Assembly (NCBI RefSeq): GCF_902167145.1
Contig: NC_050096.1
Location: forward strand, 263,150,622-263,214,621
Source of the DNA: Zea mays
Lineage: Eukaryota; Streptophyta; Magnoliopsida; Poales; Poaceae
Direction: 5' to 3'
DNA: 64,000 nt
Shown: piece by piece, positions 54,530-64,000 of the stretch
How the letters are laid out: every line of letters begins with the position of its first letter
How positions within the stretch are numbered: the stretch's first letter is position 1
Translations under genes and position numbers: made by a program
Notes under the pieces: model-generated
What the model saw: the letters and a program-made list of their open reading frames with translations, nothing else
What the model was told of the DNA's origin: nothing
The model's database searches: none

Positions 54530-55543
54530 CTATGGTTCTAGATTTATCTTGGTCTTGCAGTCGGGATTGTCATAAGACTGACGTCCACGCCGAGGTGAGC
54601 GGTACAGGTGCTGAGTCCCGACGGGAGCGGGGGAACCATCATCCAGGTGACGACGTTTCGCGCGCTCAGCCTGCAGCAGGGCGATCTCAGCACGAGCCCT
54701 ACTCAGCTCGTCTAATGCATGGTCCAGCTCCGTGTTTAGCACGACGGCTAGGTTGACTGTGCTGCTCAACCTAGGATTGTCCTCACCAACAGGTGAGACA
54801 ATCACGCCTCCTGTGCTGCCAGATGCATGGCGGGGGTAATACTTTAGGTCGAGACCATCAGCTACCCCACCGAGAACCGAGCAGTAGTGCGAAAGCGCAC
54901 GCCGTGCAGCATCTTGCATGGCCGCCTCAGTTGAGTCCCGCTCAGAGATAGAATAGTGCTCTGAGCAGGCCTCTGCACCCTAGAGACTGTTCTCCGGGCG
55001 ACGCACCAAGCAGGTCACCTCCCAGCGGTCCGGGTAGACCCCACGACTATGCTGGTAGACCATACAGCGATACTCGATGGACCAAGTACGTCGGTTAAGT
55101 GCCCGACGTAGCAGGGTGTCGAGCGCATCATGGAAGTGACACCCACGAGCAGCGTCGCGAGTGATGGGTCGAGCAACCCATCCTTCCAGCTCCTGGTCAG
55201 CAGAGAAGTCGGTGTCGTGGCTCGAGCTGTCGTCGCCACCTCCGTCGTCTGGGCCCCCTCCAGCAGCTACTCCAGAGGCTGGGGCGCCCAGTGGTGGTGC
55301 AGGGGGCGCCTCCAGAGGAAGCACAGGGGAGCAGCTCCTCACGGACTCTATCTCCTGCTGGAGCGAGAAGGAAGAGCCCTGCTGCTCCTGTCGTCGACGT
55401 TCCTGCTCCTTATGCAGGCGGTGGTGCAGTCTCTCCAACTGGCTGGACTGTCCGGCCACGGGACAGCGAAGCGGACGCTCAGCAAGGCGGGAGGGTAAGA
55501 AGGGGATGACTGACTTTCGTGCAGTGTGTCTAAGTCGATCCAT
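54530..55543 (-). pseudogene. Extra ORF upstream of gag (orf0-like), one in-frame stop
   Basis: From the ATG at 55543 one minus-strand frame runs 337 codons to a stop at 54530, broken only by a TAG at 54980-54982 (CAG to TAG fits). The product is hydrophilic: basic N-terminus, Gln/Glu/Arg-rich coiled-coil-like stretch (RLHHRLHKEQERRRQEQQG), Pro/Ala- then Asp/Ser-rich middle, a compact segment with RRALNRRTWSIEYRC and a C-terminal leucine-rich coil (ELDHALDELSRARAEIALLQ). I recognise no enzyme domain. Rice RIRE3/RIRE8-type elements are known to have an additional ORF in this position; homology is inferred from place and lineage, not checked. Confidence 0.7.
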
Positions 55544-55787
55544 CTACAAAAGACACCACAAGCAAAAGAGTGAGAACAGAATTAATATGACCAGCAAGTA
55601 ATAAACCATAAGTAAATGAAGGATCAGAATAAAACACAATTTTCAGCAAGGTATAATATATAGTAAAACATAGGTTTGGTCGGTATGACCAACTTTTGAA
55701 GGGATATCAAAGTCAAGGCAGGGACAGAGGTCTATAGTCCTTAGAACGACCATTCTATTCTAGGTTAGCGGTCCTACAGTCAGCACG

Positions 55788-55799
55788 ACTTTGATACCA
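55788..55799 (-). other. Primer-binding site of Tekay-type element
   Basis: On the minus strand TGGTATCAAAGT lies four bases inside the 5' LTR. It matches the initiator tRNA-Met type TGGTATCAGAGC at 10 of 12 positions. Confidence 0.75.
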
Positions 55800-57649
55800 C
55801 TTATGTCACACCCAGTTTTAGAAGGCAAACCGAATGTGAACCATGTACGTGCCAGGATCAGTTATTCACGTACACAGCAGTTACATAACATGGACATCAT
55901 CACACAGTGCTCAAAATAGTATTAAAAGGGAAATAATAGTCGGTTACATCATACGTCTGAGACGTCCATATAGTCTTTACAATAAATCAAAGTGCGGAAA
56001 AGAAACGTAGATAACCATGGCCTTCACAAGCAGCCGACTGGGGGTTGCCGCTAACCCACGCCTAGAACTCGTCGTAGTCTTGGAACTCCTGGACGTCTCC
56101 TTCCACGGCTTCATCTTCTCCTGAGCAGTGGTTGCAATGCTGACAACCTGGGGATGGGGGGGTTTGGTGTGTAGAGCAAGGGTGAGTACACATCAACATA
56201 CTCAGCAAGTATCCTGTTTGGCTGTAGTGGACTAGCTTTATGTGGGGATAAGTCAAGCAGTTGCTTTTAGTTGGTCATATTATTATTTACTAATAGAAAG
56301 CCAGGTTTTAGCATTAACCCAAGTTATTAGCCCGATGTACCCTTTCCAAATGGAAAGAATACCACTTACCAGCACCATAGTCATAACCAGAACCATCGAT
56401 CTCATAGCCACCTGTACCATAATGTCTCTGATCAAGTACTAATAATCACTAGAGCTCCCTTGGCCGCTCATAACCGCGAGCACGACTGATATATCAGTTT
56501 TCAAACACTCTGCAGAGGTTGTGCACTTTACCCACAAGCCGTGATTCCCATTCTGCCCGGAGAGAGCTACTCCCCATTGACCACTACCTAGGTGGCCTAG
56601 CAGGGCATCACTATGTAGCCTTTACAAAGATTCCCCGGGGCTGTAGCCACCCGTTAGGTTTCCTAAATGCACCGCACTCCTCCCCAAGGGGCGAACCCAA
56701 ATTTGGCAGAGCGAGCCGCATACACCGAGCCCCATTGACGACACGACGGCTAAGTGAACTACACCCCAGATCCTCTAATTATTCAGCTAAGGGCATCCCA
56801 TTCCACCCTCATGGTTGCACTGTTTTCCCGGGCGGTCATCCATAGAACAGGTCCTTACGGAGAGGCACTCGAGAAACCGCTCGAGCCCCCTTGAAGACCA
56901 CAAGTACAACATCATAATAAGAGAAGGGAAAACAGCGTATCATAGATAATCTCATCATGTTCATTGATTAGAGTTAAGCAATTGCATAAAGCTAAGCAAT
57001 AATAATCCAACCCAAATAGGTAAACAAGGACATGGATAACAAAGCTAGTCAATCCTTAGGCATAAATGTGTAAAGCGGGAGGTGAATTAAAGAATGAATA
57101 GGACAGAGATAGGTCAAGGGACACTTGCCTCCACCAACCGACTGCTGCTCAGGGGCTTCTCCTGCGAGTTCCTCGGGCTCTTCAACCGGATCGTTATCTA
57201 TGCGATTGCAAGCATACATACATCCATCCATTCAAATTAGGGAACAAACAGTACACCATACAAGAGAGCAAATGAAGTAAATATGCATAGAATATCACAT
57301 ACGATAATGAACTTACCATGGTTAAAAAGAAATGGGGAAAGGTCTCGCGAGAGTTAAAGCTTATGCCCGAGACGCACTACGGGTACACAAATGACTAAAC
57401 GTCACGTGCTCTAGTTCCAATTGGTTCTAACAAAAGAATTAGCTACATGCACTAATGTAAACGTGACCACTTTTAGTAGATTATCATTGAATGAGATAGA
57501 TGATTAGCTATACAAATTAACTAACGTAACCAATTTCCAAATTGAGACTCCTATCTTATTAATATAAACACGTGATTAGCGCACATAGGACACGGGGGGG
57601 GGGGGGGGGGTAGACGGGGCGTCTGGGGGGTAGACGGGGCACGACGGGT

Positions 57650-58880
57650 CGTGCCAAGGCACGCGCGCGAGGCCGCACGCACACGCCACGAACTAGTCGT
57701 GCGCACGTCGGGGCCGAGCGCTAGCCGAGCTCAAAGTCGCGCGCTAAAGGCACGCTGGGCCGAGCTCGAGGCCACGCCGGGGCCGTCACGACGCGAGCAA
57801 GGCACGGCGGGGCGAGCGGGCAAGCGCGCCGGGGCAAGCGAGCACGGGCGAGCAAGGATGCGGCCGGGCGAGGACACGGCCGGGCGAGGCCGGGCGCGGG
57901 GGCGGGCGGAGCTCGCCGGAGCGGGGACGGGCGCGAGCCCGGGGCGGCGCGGTGGCCGAGCGGGGCCAAGCGAGCGCGGGGAGGGCGGCCGGGGGCGGGG
58001 CCGAGCGCGGCTCGCCGGGGGCGGCCGGGCACGGGGCGGCGCGGGACGAGGCCGGGCGCGGCGGGGCGCGGCTGCGGCGGGGCGGGGCGGGCTCGCCGGA
58101 GCGGCCGAGGGCGGGGCGGACGGGGGCGGGGCTCGCCGGAGCGGCCGAGGGCGGGGCGGACGGGCCCGCCGAGGGGTGGCCGAGCCGGGGCCGAGCGGCG
58201 CGGGGAGGGCGGGCGCAGGGCTCGCCGGAGCGGCCGAGGGGGCGGTCGAGCCGAGCGACCGGGGCCGGGGCCGAGCGGGGCGAGGCAGCCGAGGCCGGGC
58301 GCGGCCGGGTCGGGCTCGCCGGAGAGCGACGCGGGGAGGGCGGGCGCGGCCGGCCGCGGGGCCGGCCGAGGTTGGGGGCGGGGGACGCTGGCGCGGGACG
58401 GGGGCGCTGGGGCGGCCGAGCCGAGCGACCGGGCGGGCGAGGTCGGGGCGGGGGCTGAGCTCGCCGGGGCGGCCTAGCTCGCCGGGGCCGGGGCCGAGCG
58501 CGACGAGGGCGGGACCGGGCGCGACGGGGCGCGGGGAGGGTGCCGGAGGGAGGGGAGGGAGGAGGGAGGGGGAGGGGGAGGGAGGAGGGAGGGCCTCACC
58601 GGAGGGGAGGACGGCGGCGGCGGCGCCAGGGAGCGGCGGCGGCGCGGGGGAGGGGCGGCGGCGACTAGGGTTAGGGTTAGGGTGAGGGAGAGAGAGAGGG
58701 GGATGACGGGCGAGGCCCGCGGGTAGGATTTTTGGAAAAAAGAAAAGGGGAGGGGCGGTTGGGCCGGCTGGGCCCAAAGGGGGGGAGGGGGCGCGCGGCT
58801 GGGCCGCCAGGCCGGCCCATGGCGGGGGAGGGGCGGCTGGGCCGCATGGGCCAAGGGGAAGGGGGCGGCTGGGCCAAAAG
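57650..58880. other. CpG-dense GC-rich block, right LTR copy
   Basis: Counterpart of 47940-49260. Long open frames (57651-58685, 57731-58963) run on both strands together and do not agree in frame with the left copy after indels, which argues against coding. Confidence 0.75.
58666..58684 (-). promoter_or_regulatory. Telobox-like ACCCTAACCCTAACCCTA in LTR
   Basis: On the minus strand, the transcribed direction, this reads CACCCTAACCCTAACCCTAG at the head of the GC-rich block. AACCCTA boxes are common in 5' leaders of plant genes. The same site is in the other LTR (48971-48990). The role here is inferred. Confidence 0.4.
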
Positions 58881-59267
58881 GGGAGAAGGGGGGAGAGAGA
58901 AAAAGAAAAGGCTTTTCTTTTTCTAATTTCCACATTTTCTATATGCCTATTTCTCCAATTCACTCAACCACAAACACAAGAGTGCATAATCCGGCATGAT
59001 GCAACAAACAAAAATAGCTCTAGGTTTTGGTTACACAAGGTGTCGAGCTAATTCTCGCTATAACTTTTAGAAAAGATCAAGGCTTAGCGAGAAGAAAAGG
59101 GAAAAAGGAAAGAGTAACGCCTGAATTTGGTGAGAGAAAAGAAGAAAAAATTCTACCCCCAAATTCAGGGCGTTACACCCAGCCCCCACGTCGGAGGGTG
59201 AGAACCCTGGAACACGTCGGTGGAGACTTTGCTCGTGACGCTTGGGGTGCGAGTGAGGAGATCTGCC

Positions 59268-59274
59268 TTTAAAA
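59268..59274 (+). promoter_or_regulatory. TATA-like box for antisense transcription, Tat-2
   Basis: GCCTTTAAAAAGG, 27 bases before the ATG at 59301. It aligns with 16744-16750 of Tat-1. Confidence 0.4.
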
Positions 59275-59300
59275 AGGGGTCGATCCTCTGGGCAGTAGCC

Positions 59301-59918
59301 ATGCCTTCACACTCCTCGCATTCGTCGTGCCCTTCCACATTCCGAGCCCCCAGATGGGGTGCACCTGTGTTGCCTTCTTTTTGCTGCTGTTTGAGGAGCG
59401 CGACCCCGTGGGGGTTGGCGCTCTCCAGTCACCGCTCGGCTTCAAGGATTTTCATCATGCAGCCCGGCTGCAGTCCCTCACCAATGGTCATCCGTAGGGA
59501 TGATCACCAGCCTTGTGGTGGGGAGAAGCAAGCCAGGCTGCGGCCTCTTCCCCACCCTCAGCTTCAAGGATGTTCATCATCCGGGCTGGGGAAAAGGGCG
59601 CATCGAGGTGGGGCCTGCCTCCGCGTGGGCCGGCGACCCGCTTCTTCCTCCAGCATTCGGGGGAGAAGGGCATCCTCCAGCTCTATGGAGGAGGCGTCCT
59701 CCAGCCATGCGGGGGAAGGTGAACTGCTGCTGCTTGGCCAGGGTGCAGTTGTCCGTCCTCCATCTAGACGACGGTCGTGCCGTGCGCAGGCGGCTACTGT
59801 CGCCAGTGCTGAAGCGGCGGCCGCCGCTGGTGAGGCTTCCCACCGCAACGGTGGTTGCTTCCACCGACGAGACCGTCAATGCCACCTGCGCTCCGGACCT
59901 CCGGCTCTTTGGCTTTAA
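59301..59918 (+). CDS. Antisense-strand ORF of Tat-2, function unknown
   Basis: A plus-strand frame of about 205 codons starting MPSHSSHSSCPSTFRAP, close to the Tat-1 frame at 16778. The later part is Ser/Arg/Ala-rich and does not stay aligned in frame with Tat-1. It could be a leader or short peptide of an antisense transcript, or a chance frame. No domain recognised. Confidence 0.3.
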   Translation: MPSHSSHSSCPSTFRAPRWGAPVLPSFCCCLRSATPWGLALSSHRSASRIFIMQPGCSPSPMVIRRDDHQPCGGEKQARLRPLPHPQLQGCSSSGLGKRAHRGGACLRVGRRPASSSSIRGRRASSSSMEEASSSHAGEGELLLLGQGAVVRPPSRRRSCRAQAATVASAEAAAAAGEASHRNGGCFHRRDRQCHLRSGPPALWL

Positions 59919-60399
59919 TGGCTGGTTCTCGTCCCCCGTGAGGGGACGTGAACGAGGGCCTTCCAGCGGTAGCGTTTGCCCTGAGGCCATCGCTGCTGCT
60001 GTCTAGCCACCCGAGACAGAGGTCGTTGTCGCGCTGCTGGTGTAGTGGTCGCTGGCGAGCCACCTGGAGTTTGTTATCCCGCGGGCCTCCTGGTGTGGAG
60101 GTTGTTCATTCCTGCGGGAATGGACCCGGAGTCCCGTTTGTAATGGTACCCTCTTGGGAGCGAGATGTAATAGCTTTAAATACTAAGACATCTGCCGTAG
60201 GTCGGGACAACCGCCGAGGGCGCTGCCGACGTCTAAGTCTAGGTACCATTGTTATCCTGAGTCCGTGTGTTTGTTCTTTGTGGCTGCTGAGGCCTGAACA
60301 TTTGGGTATAAAGTCGTGTTTCTTTCCTCTTGTTTCGAGCATTAAGACTTGTTCGGCGGTAGCAGAATCACTTATCCGAGCGTGAGCTACCTTTCGTGG

Positions 60400-61800
60400 A
60401 AGGTGACAAGTGAGGTATCCGTATCCCGGAGGCGTAGGAGTCCCTCAGCTCGGTCGGCCTTGCTGCTCAAGGTCTCTCTTGCTCATCATTAGGGTTCCGC
60501 TATCGACGCAGTCGAAAAGCACGAAAGTCGTTTTGGCGAAAAACTTTTTCGAGGAAAGTTTTGGCGCGGAGGGGGCTTCCCCCTTTCTAGACCTGAGGCG
60601 ACCGCTCGGGCCGGGACCCTTGCGGAGGGTCTGGCCGTGGTCGTCGGGTCTGCCCAGTCTGCCCGAGCCATGGCCTCACAGCAGCGTGCCTGGGCCGATG
60701 GTATGTTTTGCCCGCTCTGTGACTTTATTTTTGTCTCCATTCTTCTCCTTGCGTCTGAAGAAAGTTGTCCTACCGTCTGCAGGGTTCGAGACGGCCCTTG
60801 ACGAGGTCATCAAGAACTGCAAGGCGCTTGCCGAGGCGGCTGAGCAGAAGGAGGCCGAGCGTGTGGCCATGTCCGAGGCCATCTCGGCTTTCTGCCAGGC
60901 CTTTGGCCTCGACGGCGTCCCCTCGGGTAGCTCCCCCCGGAGTCATCTGTGGACCTTGGGCAGCCATGTGCGCAACAGACTCCGTGGGGCGCTGCACCAC
61001 GGCGTTAGGCGGGCCTTCGTCGTGCTCGCTTCCCACTACGACGTGGATCTGGAGCGGGTTAGCGAGGGGTACTGCTTACCCGACGATGAGGAGGCTGCCT
61101 TAGCCGAGGTCCAGAGGCTTGACGCGGCTGTAGAGGGCCCAAGTGCGGCGCTGGCTTCCTCCTTTGAGGTGGAGATCCTTCCGCCCGTGTCGCCGCCTGG
61201 GGCCAGGCCAGATTCTCCCGAGGGTGGAAATGATGCCGAGCGTGCTGCTCCTCCCCCTTCCGATGTCTGGGCCTGCAAGAACAGTTTCTAAGCATGCATA
61301 TGTTTTTTGCAGCCGCTGAGGCCTAAACATTTTAATCGTTGGATTATAAAGCTGTGTTTTCTTTCCTCTCGTTTCGTGTGTTAAGGCTTGTTCGGTAGCA
61401 GAATCCCTTGTCCGAGCGTGAATCACTTTTCGCGGAAGGTGATGAGTGAGGTATCCGTATCCCAGAGGCGTAGGATTCCCTCGGCTCGGTCGGCCTTGCC
61501 GCTTACGTGGTCCCTTATCGTTTTTAGGATTCTGTTATCGACGCAGTCGAAACAGCACGAAAGTCGTTCCGGCAGAAAAGTTTCCGAGCTTTAGGACTTG
61601 TTCGGTAGCAGAATCGCTTATCCGAGCGTGAGCTACTTTTCGCGGAAGGTGATGAGTGAGGTATCCGTATCCCGGAGGCGTAGGAGTCCCTCGGCTCGAT
61701 CGGCCTTGCCGCTCAAGGTCTCTCTCGCTCGTCTTCAGGATTATGTTATCGACGCAGTCGAAAAGCACAAAAGACGTTCTGGCAAAAGACTTTTCCGAGG
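60400..61800. repeat. ~210-bp-spaced repeats downstream of integrase, Tat-2
   Basis: Cores beginning AAGGTGA with GTATCCGTATCCC, GAGGCGTAGGA and CTCGGTCGGCCTTGCC (variant CTCGATCGG) occur at 60400, 61436 and 61646. The last two are 210 bases apart. The antisense ORF sits between the first and second, and copy number and order are the same in Tat-1. Confidence 0.85.
60670..61291 (+). CDS. Antisense ORF of Tat-2 with an 82-bp intron
   Basis: Exon 1 (60670-60700) starts ATG and reads MASQQRAWAD. An intron at 60701-60782 has a GTATGT donor, a T-rich 3' part and a CTGCAG acceptor. Exon 2 (60783-61291) continues GFETALDEVIKNC to a stop at 61289-61291, about 180 residues in all. The protein has an Ala/Glu-rich helix (KALAEAAEQKEAERVAMSEA), then HVRNRLRGALHHGVRRAFVV, SHYDVDLERVSEGY, LPDDEEAALAEVQRLD and EVEILPPVSPP. 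This C-terminal block is familiar from grass proteins annotated as gypsy-type transposon antisense products. It lies opposite to gag-pol, between integrase and the 3' LTR. The N-terminal part seen in longer relatives is absent, so it may be truncated. Confidence 0.6.
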
Positions 61801-62034
61801 AAAATTTTTGACGTAGATGGTGTCCCCCCCTTCTAGCCCCCGAGGGAGGGTTGGGCTTTGCCGAGGCAAGGTTGATCCTTCCTTGATGGTTAGACTTTAC
61901 CTATGCATGTAAAGAAAGCGAGGTACATAAACAACTTGAAACATTTTAAGGGTAAAAGCGACGTAGTTGTTGGATGTTCCAAGCGTTGTTGTAGACCTCG
62001 CCTTGATCGTTGGCCAGTTTGTATGTCCCGGGCT
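61292..62034. other. Spacer between antisense ORF and integrase, Tat-2
   Basis: It contains the two repeat cores just listed, their GGCTTGTTCGGTAGCAGAATC lead-ins, and a CTAGCCCCCGAGGGAGG purine-tract-like site at about 61833. It aligns with 18215-18862 of Tat-1. The last ~80 bases hold the frameshifted integrase C-terminus. Confidence 0.7.
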
Positions 62035-62760
62035 TCAAAATCTTGGTGATGATGAAGGGCCCTTCTCAGGGAGGAGAAAGCTTGTGGCGCCCTCGGGCGT
62101 CTTGTCGCAGCCGAAGTACAAGTCTCCCACTTGGAAGCCTTGGGGCCGAACCCTTCGGGTGTGGTAGCGTCGCAGGGACTGCTGATACCGCGCCGAGTGT
62201 AGTAAGGCCACGTCCCGAGCTTCTTCCAGCTGGTCCAACGAATCTTCTCGGTTGGTTTGGTTGCTTTGGTCGTCGTAAGCCTTTGTCCTTGGGGAATCGT
62301 ATTCTAAGTCCGTGGGTAGGATGGCCTCGGCCCCATAGACTAGAAAGAACAGCGAGAAACCCGTGGCTCGGCTCGGCGTCGTCCTCAGACTCCAAACCAC
62401 CGAGGGTAGTTCCTTTATCCACCGCTTGCCAAACTTATTGAGGTCGTTGTAGATCCTCGGCTTTAGTCCCTGCAAAATCATACCGTTGGCGCGCTCCACC
62501 TGCCCATTTGTCATTGGGTGAGCTACGGTGGCCCAGTCCACACGGATGTGGTGGTCTTCGCAGAAGTCCAGGAACTTCTTCCCAGTGAACTGCGTGCCAT
62601 TGTCGGTGATGATGGAGTTCGGGACTCCAAAGCGATGGATAATATTTGTGAAGAACGCCATCGCCTGCTCGGACCCGATGCTGGTTAAGGGTCGGACCTC
62701 GATCCACTTGGAGAATTTGTCGATGACGACCAGCAGGTGCTTGAAGCCCCCGGGTGCCTT
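61950..62760 (-). pseudogene. Tat-2 integrase core, broken at both ends
   Basis: The catalytic core is kept: VVIDKFSKWIEV, IITDNGTQFTG, GQVERANGM, PRIYNDL and SLRTTPSRA. It is separated from its N-terminus by the TAG at 62761-62763, where Tat-1 has CAG. Its C-terminus leaves frame near 62130-62070 (LYFGCDKTPEG in place of Tat-1 LVLRLRQDARG), so the last ~60 residues are frameshifted; their remnant matches Tat-1 down to about 61950. Confidence 0.85.
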
Positions 62761-63936
62761 CTACAAGGGACCGACGAGGTCCAGACCCCATACGGCAAAC
62801 AACCAAGTTATGGGTATTGTTTGCAGGGTTTGAGCGGGCAGGTGCGTCTGTCTCGCGTAGAATTGACACCCTCTGCAGGAGCGTACAATCCTAGTGGCGT
62901 CGGCCACTGCGGTCGACCAGTAGAAACCCTGTCGGAAAGCGTTTCCGACGAGGGTCCGAGGTGCTGCATGGTGGCCGCAAGCCCCCGAGTGTATTTCTTG
63001 TAGCAGCTCTTGTCCTTGGGCGACAGATATGCATCGTTGGAGAATGCCTGAGGGGCTGCTGTGGTACAACTCTTTTTCATCACCCAGTAAAACGAATGAC
63101 TTGGCGCGCCGAGCCAGTCGCCGAGCTTCGGCCTTGTCGAGGGGCAGCTCTCCTCGGAGGAGATATTGCAGATACAGGGTCTGCCAGTTTTGGTTTGGCG
63201 CAACCCCATTCCGATGTCCCTTGATGCGCAAGGCCTCACACTCGGCGGCCGAGGGTACCTCGGGCTTGGTCGAGGTCTCGTCGGGCTCGGGCGCGTCGTC
63301 GAGTTTCACGAATGGTTGATATATGTCCCTGGAGAAGACATCCGGGGGAACCGTCGTTCGCCCCGAGGCTATTTTAGCCAGCTCATCCGCGGTCTTGTTG
63401 TACCGTCGAGCAACATGGTTGAGTTCCAGCCCGTGGAACTTATCCTCCAAGCGCCGAACTTCGTCGCAGTAGGCCTCCATTTTTTGATCGCGACAGTGGG
63501 AGTTCTTCATGACTTGGTCAATGACAAGCTGCGAGTTGCCCCGAGCGTCGAGGCGCCGAACCCCTAGCTCGATGGCGATGCGCAACCCATTAACCAAAGC
63601 CTCGTACTCGGCCACGTTGTTTGACGCTGGAAAATGGAGGCGCAGCACGTAGCGCACATGTTTCCTGAGGGGTGAGATGAAGAGCAGGCCAGCACCTGCT
63701 CCTGTTTTCATCAGCGACCCATCGAAGTACATGGTCCAAAGTTCGGGCTGGATTGGAGCTGTCGGCAATTGGGTGTCGACCCATTCAGCCAAGAAGTCCG
63801 CCAAGACTTGGGACTTTATGGCCTTCCGAGGGGCAAATGAAATTGTTTCGCCCATGAGTTCCATTGCCCATTTTGCTATCCTAGCCGAGGCCTCTCGGCA
63901 CTGGATGATCTCTTCCAGGGGGAAGGATGACACCAC
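62761..63936 (-). pseudogene. Tat-2 archaeal-type RNase H and integrase zinc-binding part
   Basis: A 391-codon open stretch. It starts in the tail of the Gypsy RNase H, then the archaeal-type RNase H: YFDGSLMKTGAGAG (D72), NNVAEYEAL (E110) and ARGNSQLVIDQV, where position 134 is Asn although Tat-1 has Asp in ARGDSQLV. Next a linker, then the integrase zinc-binding HSGACGHH...CRGCQFYA and the beginning of the core, WGLDLVGPL, where TAG (62761-62763) stops it. A further in-frame TGA at 63964-63966 cuts it off from RT. Confidence 0.88.
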
Positions 63937-64000
63937 AGTCGCCGAATGAGACTCGAAGTAGTGTCACAATTTTCGTTGTGTCAGAATTACTGCGTACAGT

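Larger units (their letters stand above)
46120..59177 (-). mobile_element. Tekay/Del-type Gypsy chromovirus, 13,058 bp
   Basis: It is flanked by a perfect 5-bp duplication CCCAG (46115-46119, 59178-59182). Tat-1 has the uninterrupted site GGGACCCAGCCCCCGTG at 16649, which confirms the insertion point. On the minus strand: 5' LTR 55804-59177, primer site, an extra ORF, gag, protease, RT, RNase H, integrase with chromodomain, polypurine tract, 3' LTR 46120-49529. LTRs of 3.4 kb, the chromodomain and the ORF before gag fit the Tekay/Del branch of chromoviruses (rice RIRE3/RIRE8 relatives). Gag-pol is a single frame with six stops, so the copy is dead. Confidence 0.93.
55804..59177 (-). repeat. 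Tekay-type 5' LTR (right), 3,374 bp
   Basis: It starts TGTCACACCCAG and ends GCGTTACA. It has the same internal plan as the left LTR: G homopolymer (57594-57610, shorter than in the left copy), GC-rich block (57650-58880) and the telomere-like repeat at 58666-58684. Differences in the GC block are mostly short in-phase or slippage-type indels. Confidence 0.92.
59183..60669. other. Tat-2 internal region right of the Tekay insertion
   Basis: It is homologous to 16660-17800 of Tat-1. It has the plus-strand TTTAAAA box (59268-59274), a plus-strand frame from the ATG at 59301 (sharing the SCPSTFRAP start with Tat-1) that ends at 59918, and the first ~68-bp repeat core at 60400. Beyond the shared start no protein domain is recognised. 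Confidence 0.6.
43273..64000 (-). mobile_element. Tat-2: second Tat-lineage Gypsy element, truncated by window edge
   Basis: It has the same orientation and architecture as Tat-1. The 3' LTR (43273-44629) starts TGTCGGTG and ends CCCGACA, followed by the polypurine tract and internal region. It is split by the Tekay-type element at 46120-59177 and resumes at 59178 with antisense ORF, repeats, integrase and RNase H. The RT, gag and 5' LTR lie beyond 64000, so its target duplication cannot be confirmed. It differs from Tat-1 at many positions, so these are two separate insertions of related elements. Confidence 0.9.

Noticed and set aside
57651..58963. Open frames of 344 and 410 codons
   Set aside because: Same GC-rich LTR block as above, right copy. 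No domain, and composition explains the lack of stops.

Overview
This is nuclear DNA of a grass. The evidence is the nested LTR retrotransposons of grass types (Tat-lineage and Tekay/Del-lineage Ty3/Gypsy, and a Sirevirus-like Copia derivative), many Tourist/Stowaway/hAT MITEs, and a GC-rich intronless cell-wall glycosyltransferase gene. An Andropogoneae grass (sorghum, maize, sugarcane, Miscanthus group) is my inference; the sequence alone does not prove it.

Layout. (1) 1-1758: repeat-rich flank. (2) 1764-26879: one complete minus-strand Tat-type Gypsy element (here Tat-1) with a perfect 5-bp target duplication GAAGG. It carries two later insertions: a 559-bp non-autonomous hAT element in its left LTR (8-bp duplication GTCGGGCG), and a 12.06-kb plus-strand Sirevirus-like Copia element that keeps gag but has lost pol (4255-16310, duplication GTTGG). 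(3) 26885-43272: the gene island. It holds two ordinary plant genes on the minus strand, a GT8 galacturonosyltransferase-like gene (31267-32322) and an RMA/RNF5-type membrane-anchored RING E3 ligase (39535-40227, with an inferred 5'-UTR intron), separated and surrounded by MITEs. (4) 43273-64000: a second Tat-type element (Tat-2, minus strand), cut off by the window's right edge. A 13.06-kb Tekay/Del-type chromovirus (46120-59177, minus strand, duplication CCCAG) is inserted in it.

How the parts relate. Both Tat elements encode gag-protease-RT-RNase H-archaeal-type RNase H-integrase in one minus-strand frame. Downstream of integrase each has a long region with plus-strand (antisense) coding signals; in Tat-2 a short antisense ORF with a convincing GT-AG intron can be read. 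The Tekay element has an extra ORF between its primer-binding site and gag, and a chromodomain after integrase. All three pol-bearing elements are dead: each polyprotein frame is intact except for in-frame stops, and most of these look like C-to-T changes in CGA or CAG codons, as expected from deamination of methylated cytosine. The Copia derivative has nearly identical LTRs by eye, so it looks like the youngest large insertion, although it carries no pol.

I saw no CRISPR array, rRNA or tRNA gene. Long ORFs in the GC-rich LTR blocks near 48-49 kb and 57.7-58.9 kb are compositional artefacts. The best candidates for under-described biology are the antisense transcription unit of the Tat elements, the gag-only Copia element with its internal duplication, and the GC-rich, telobox-containing LTR of the Tekay element.
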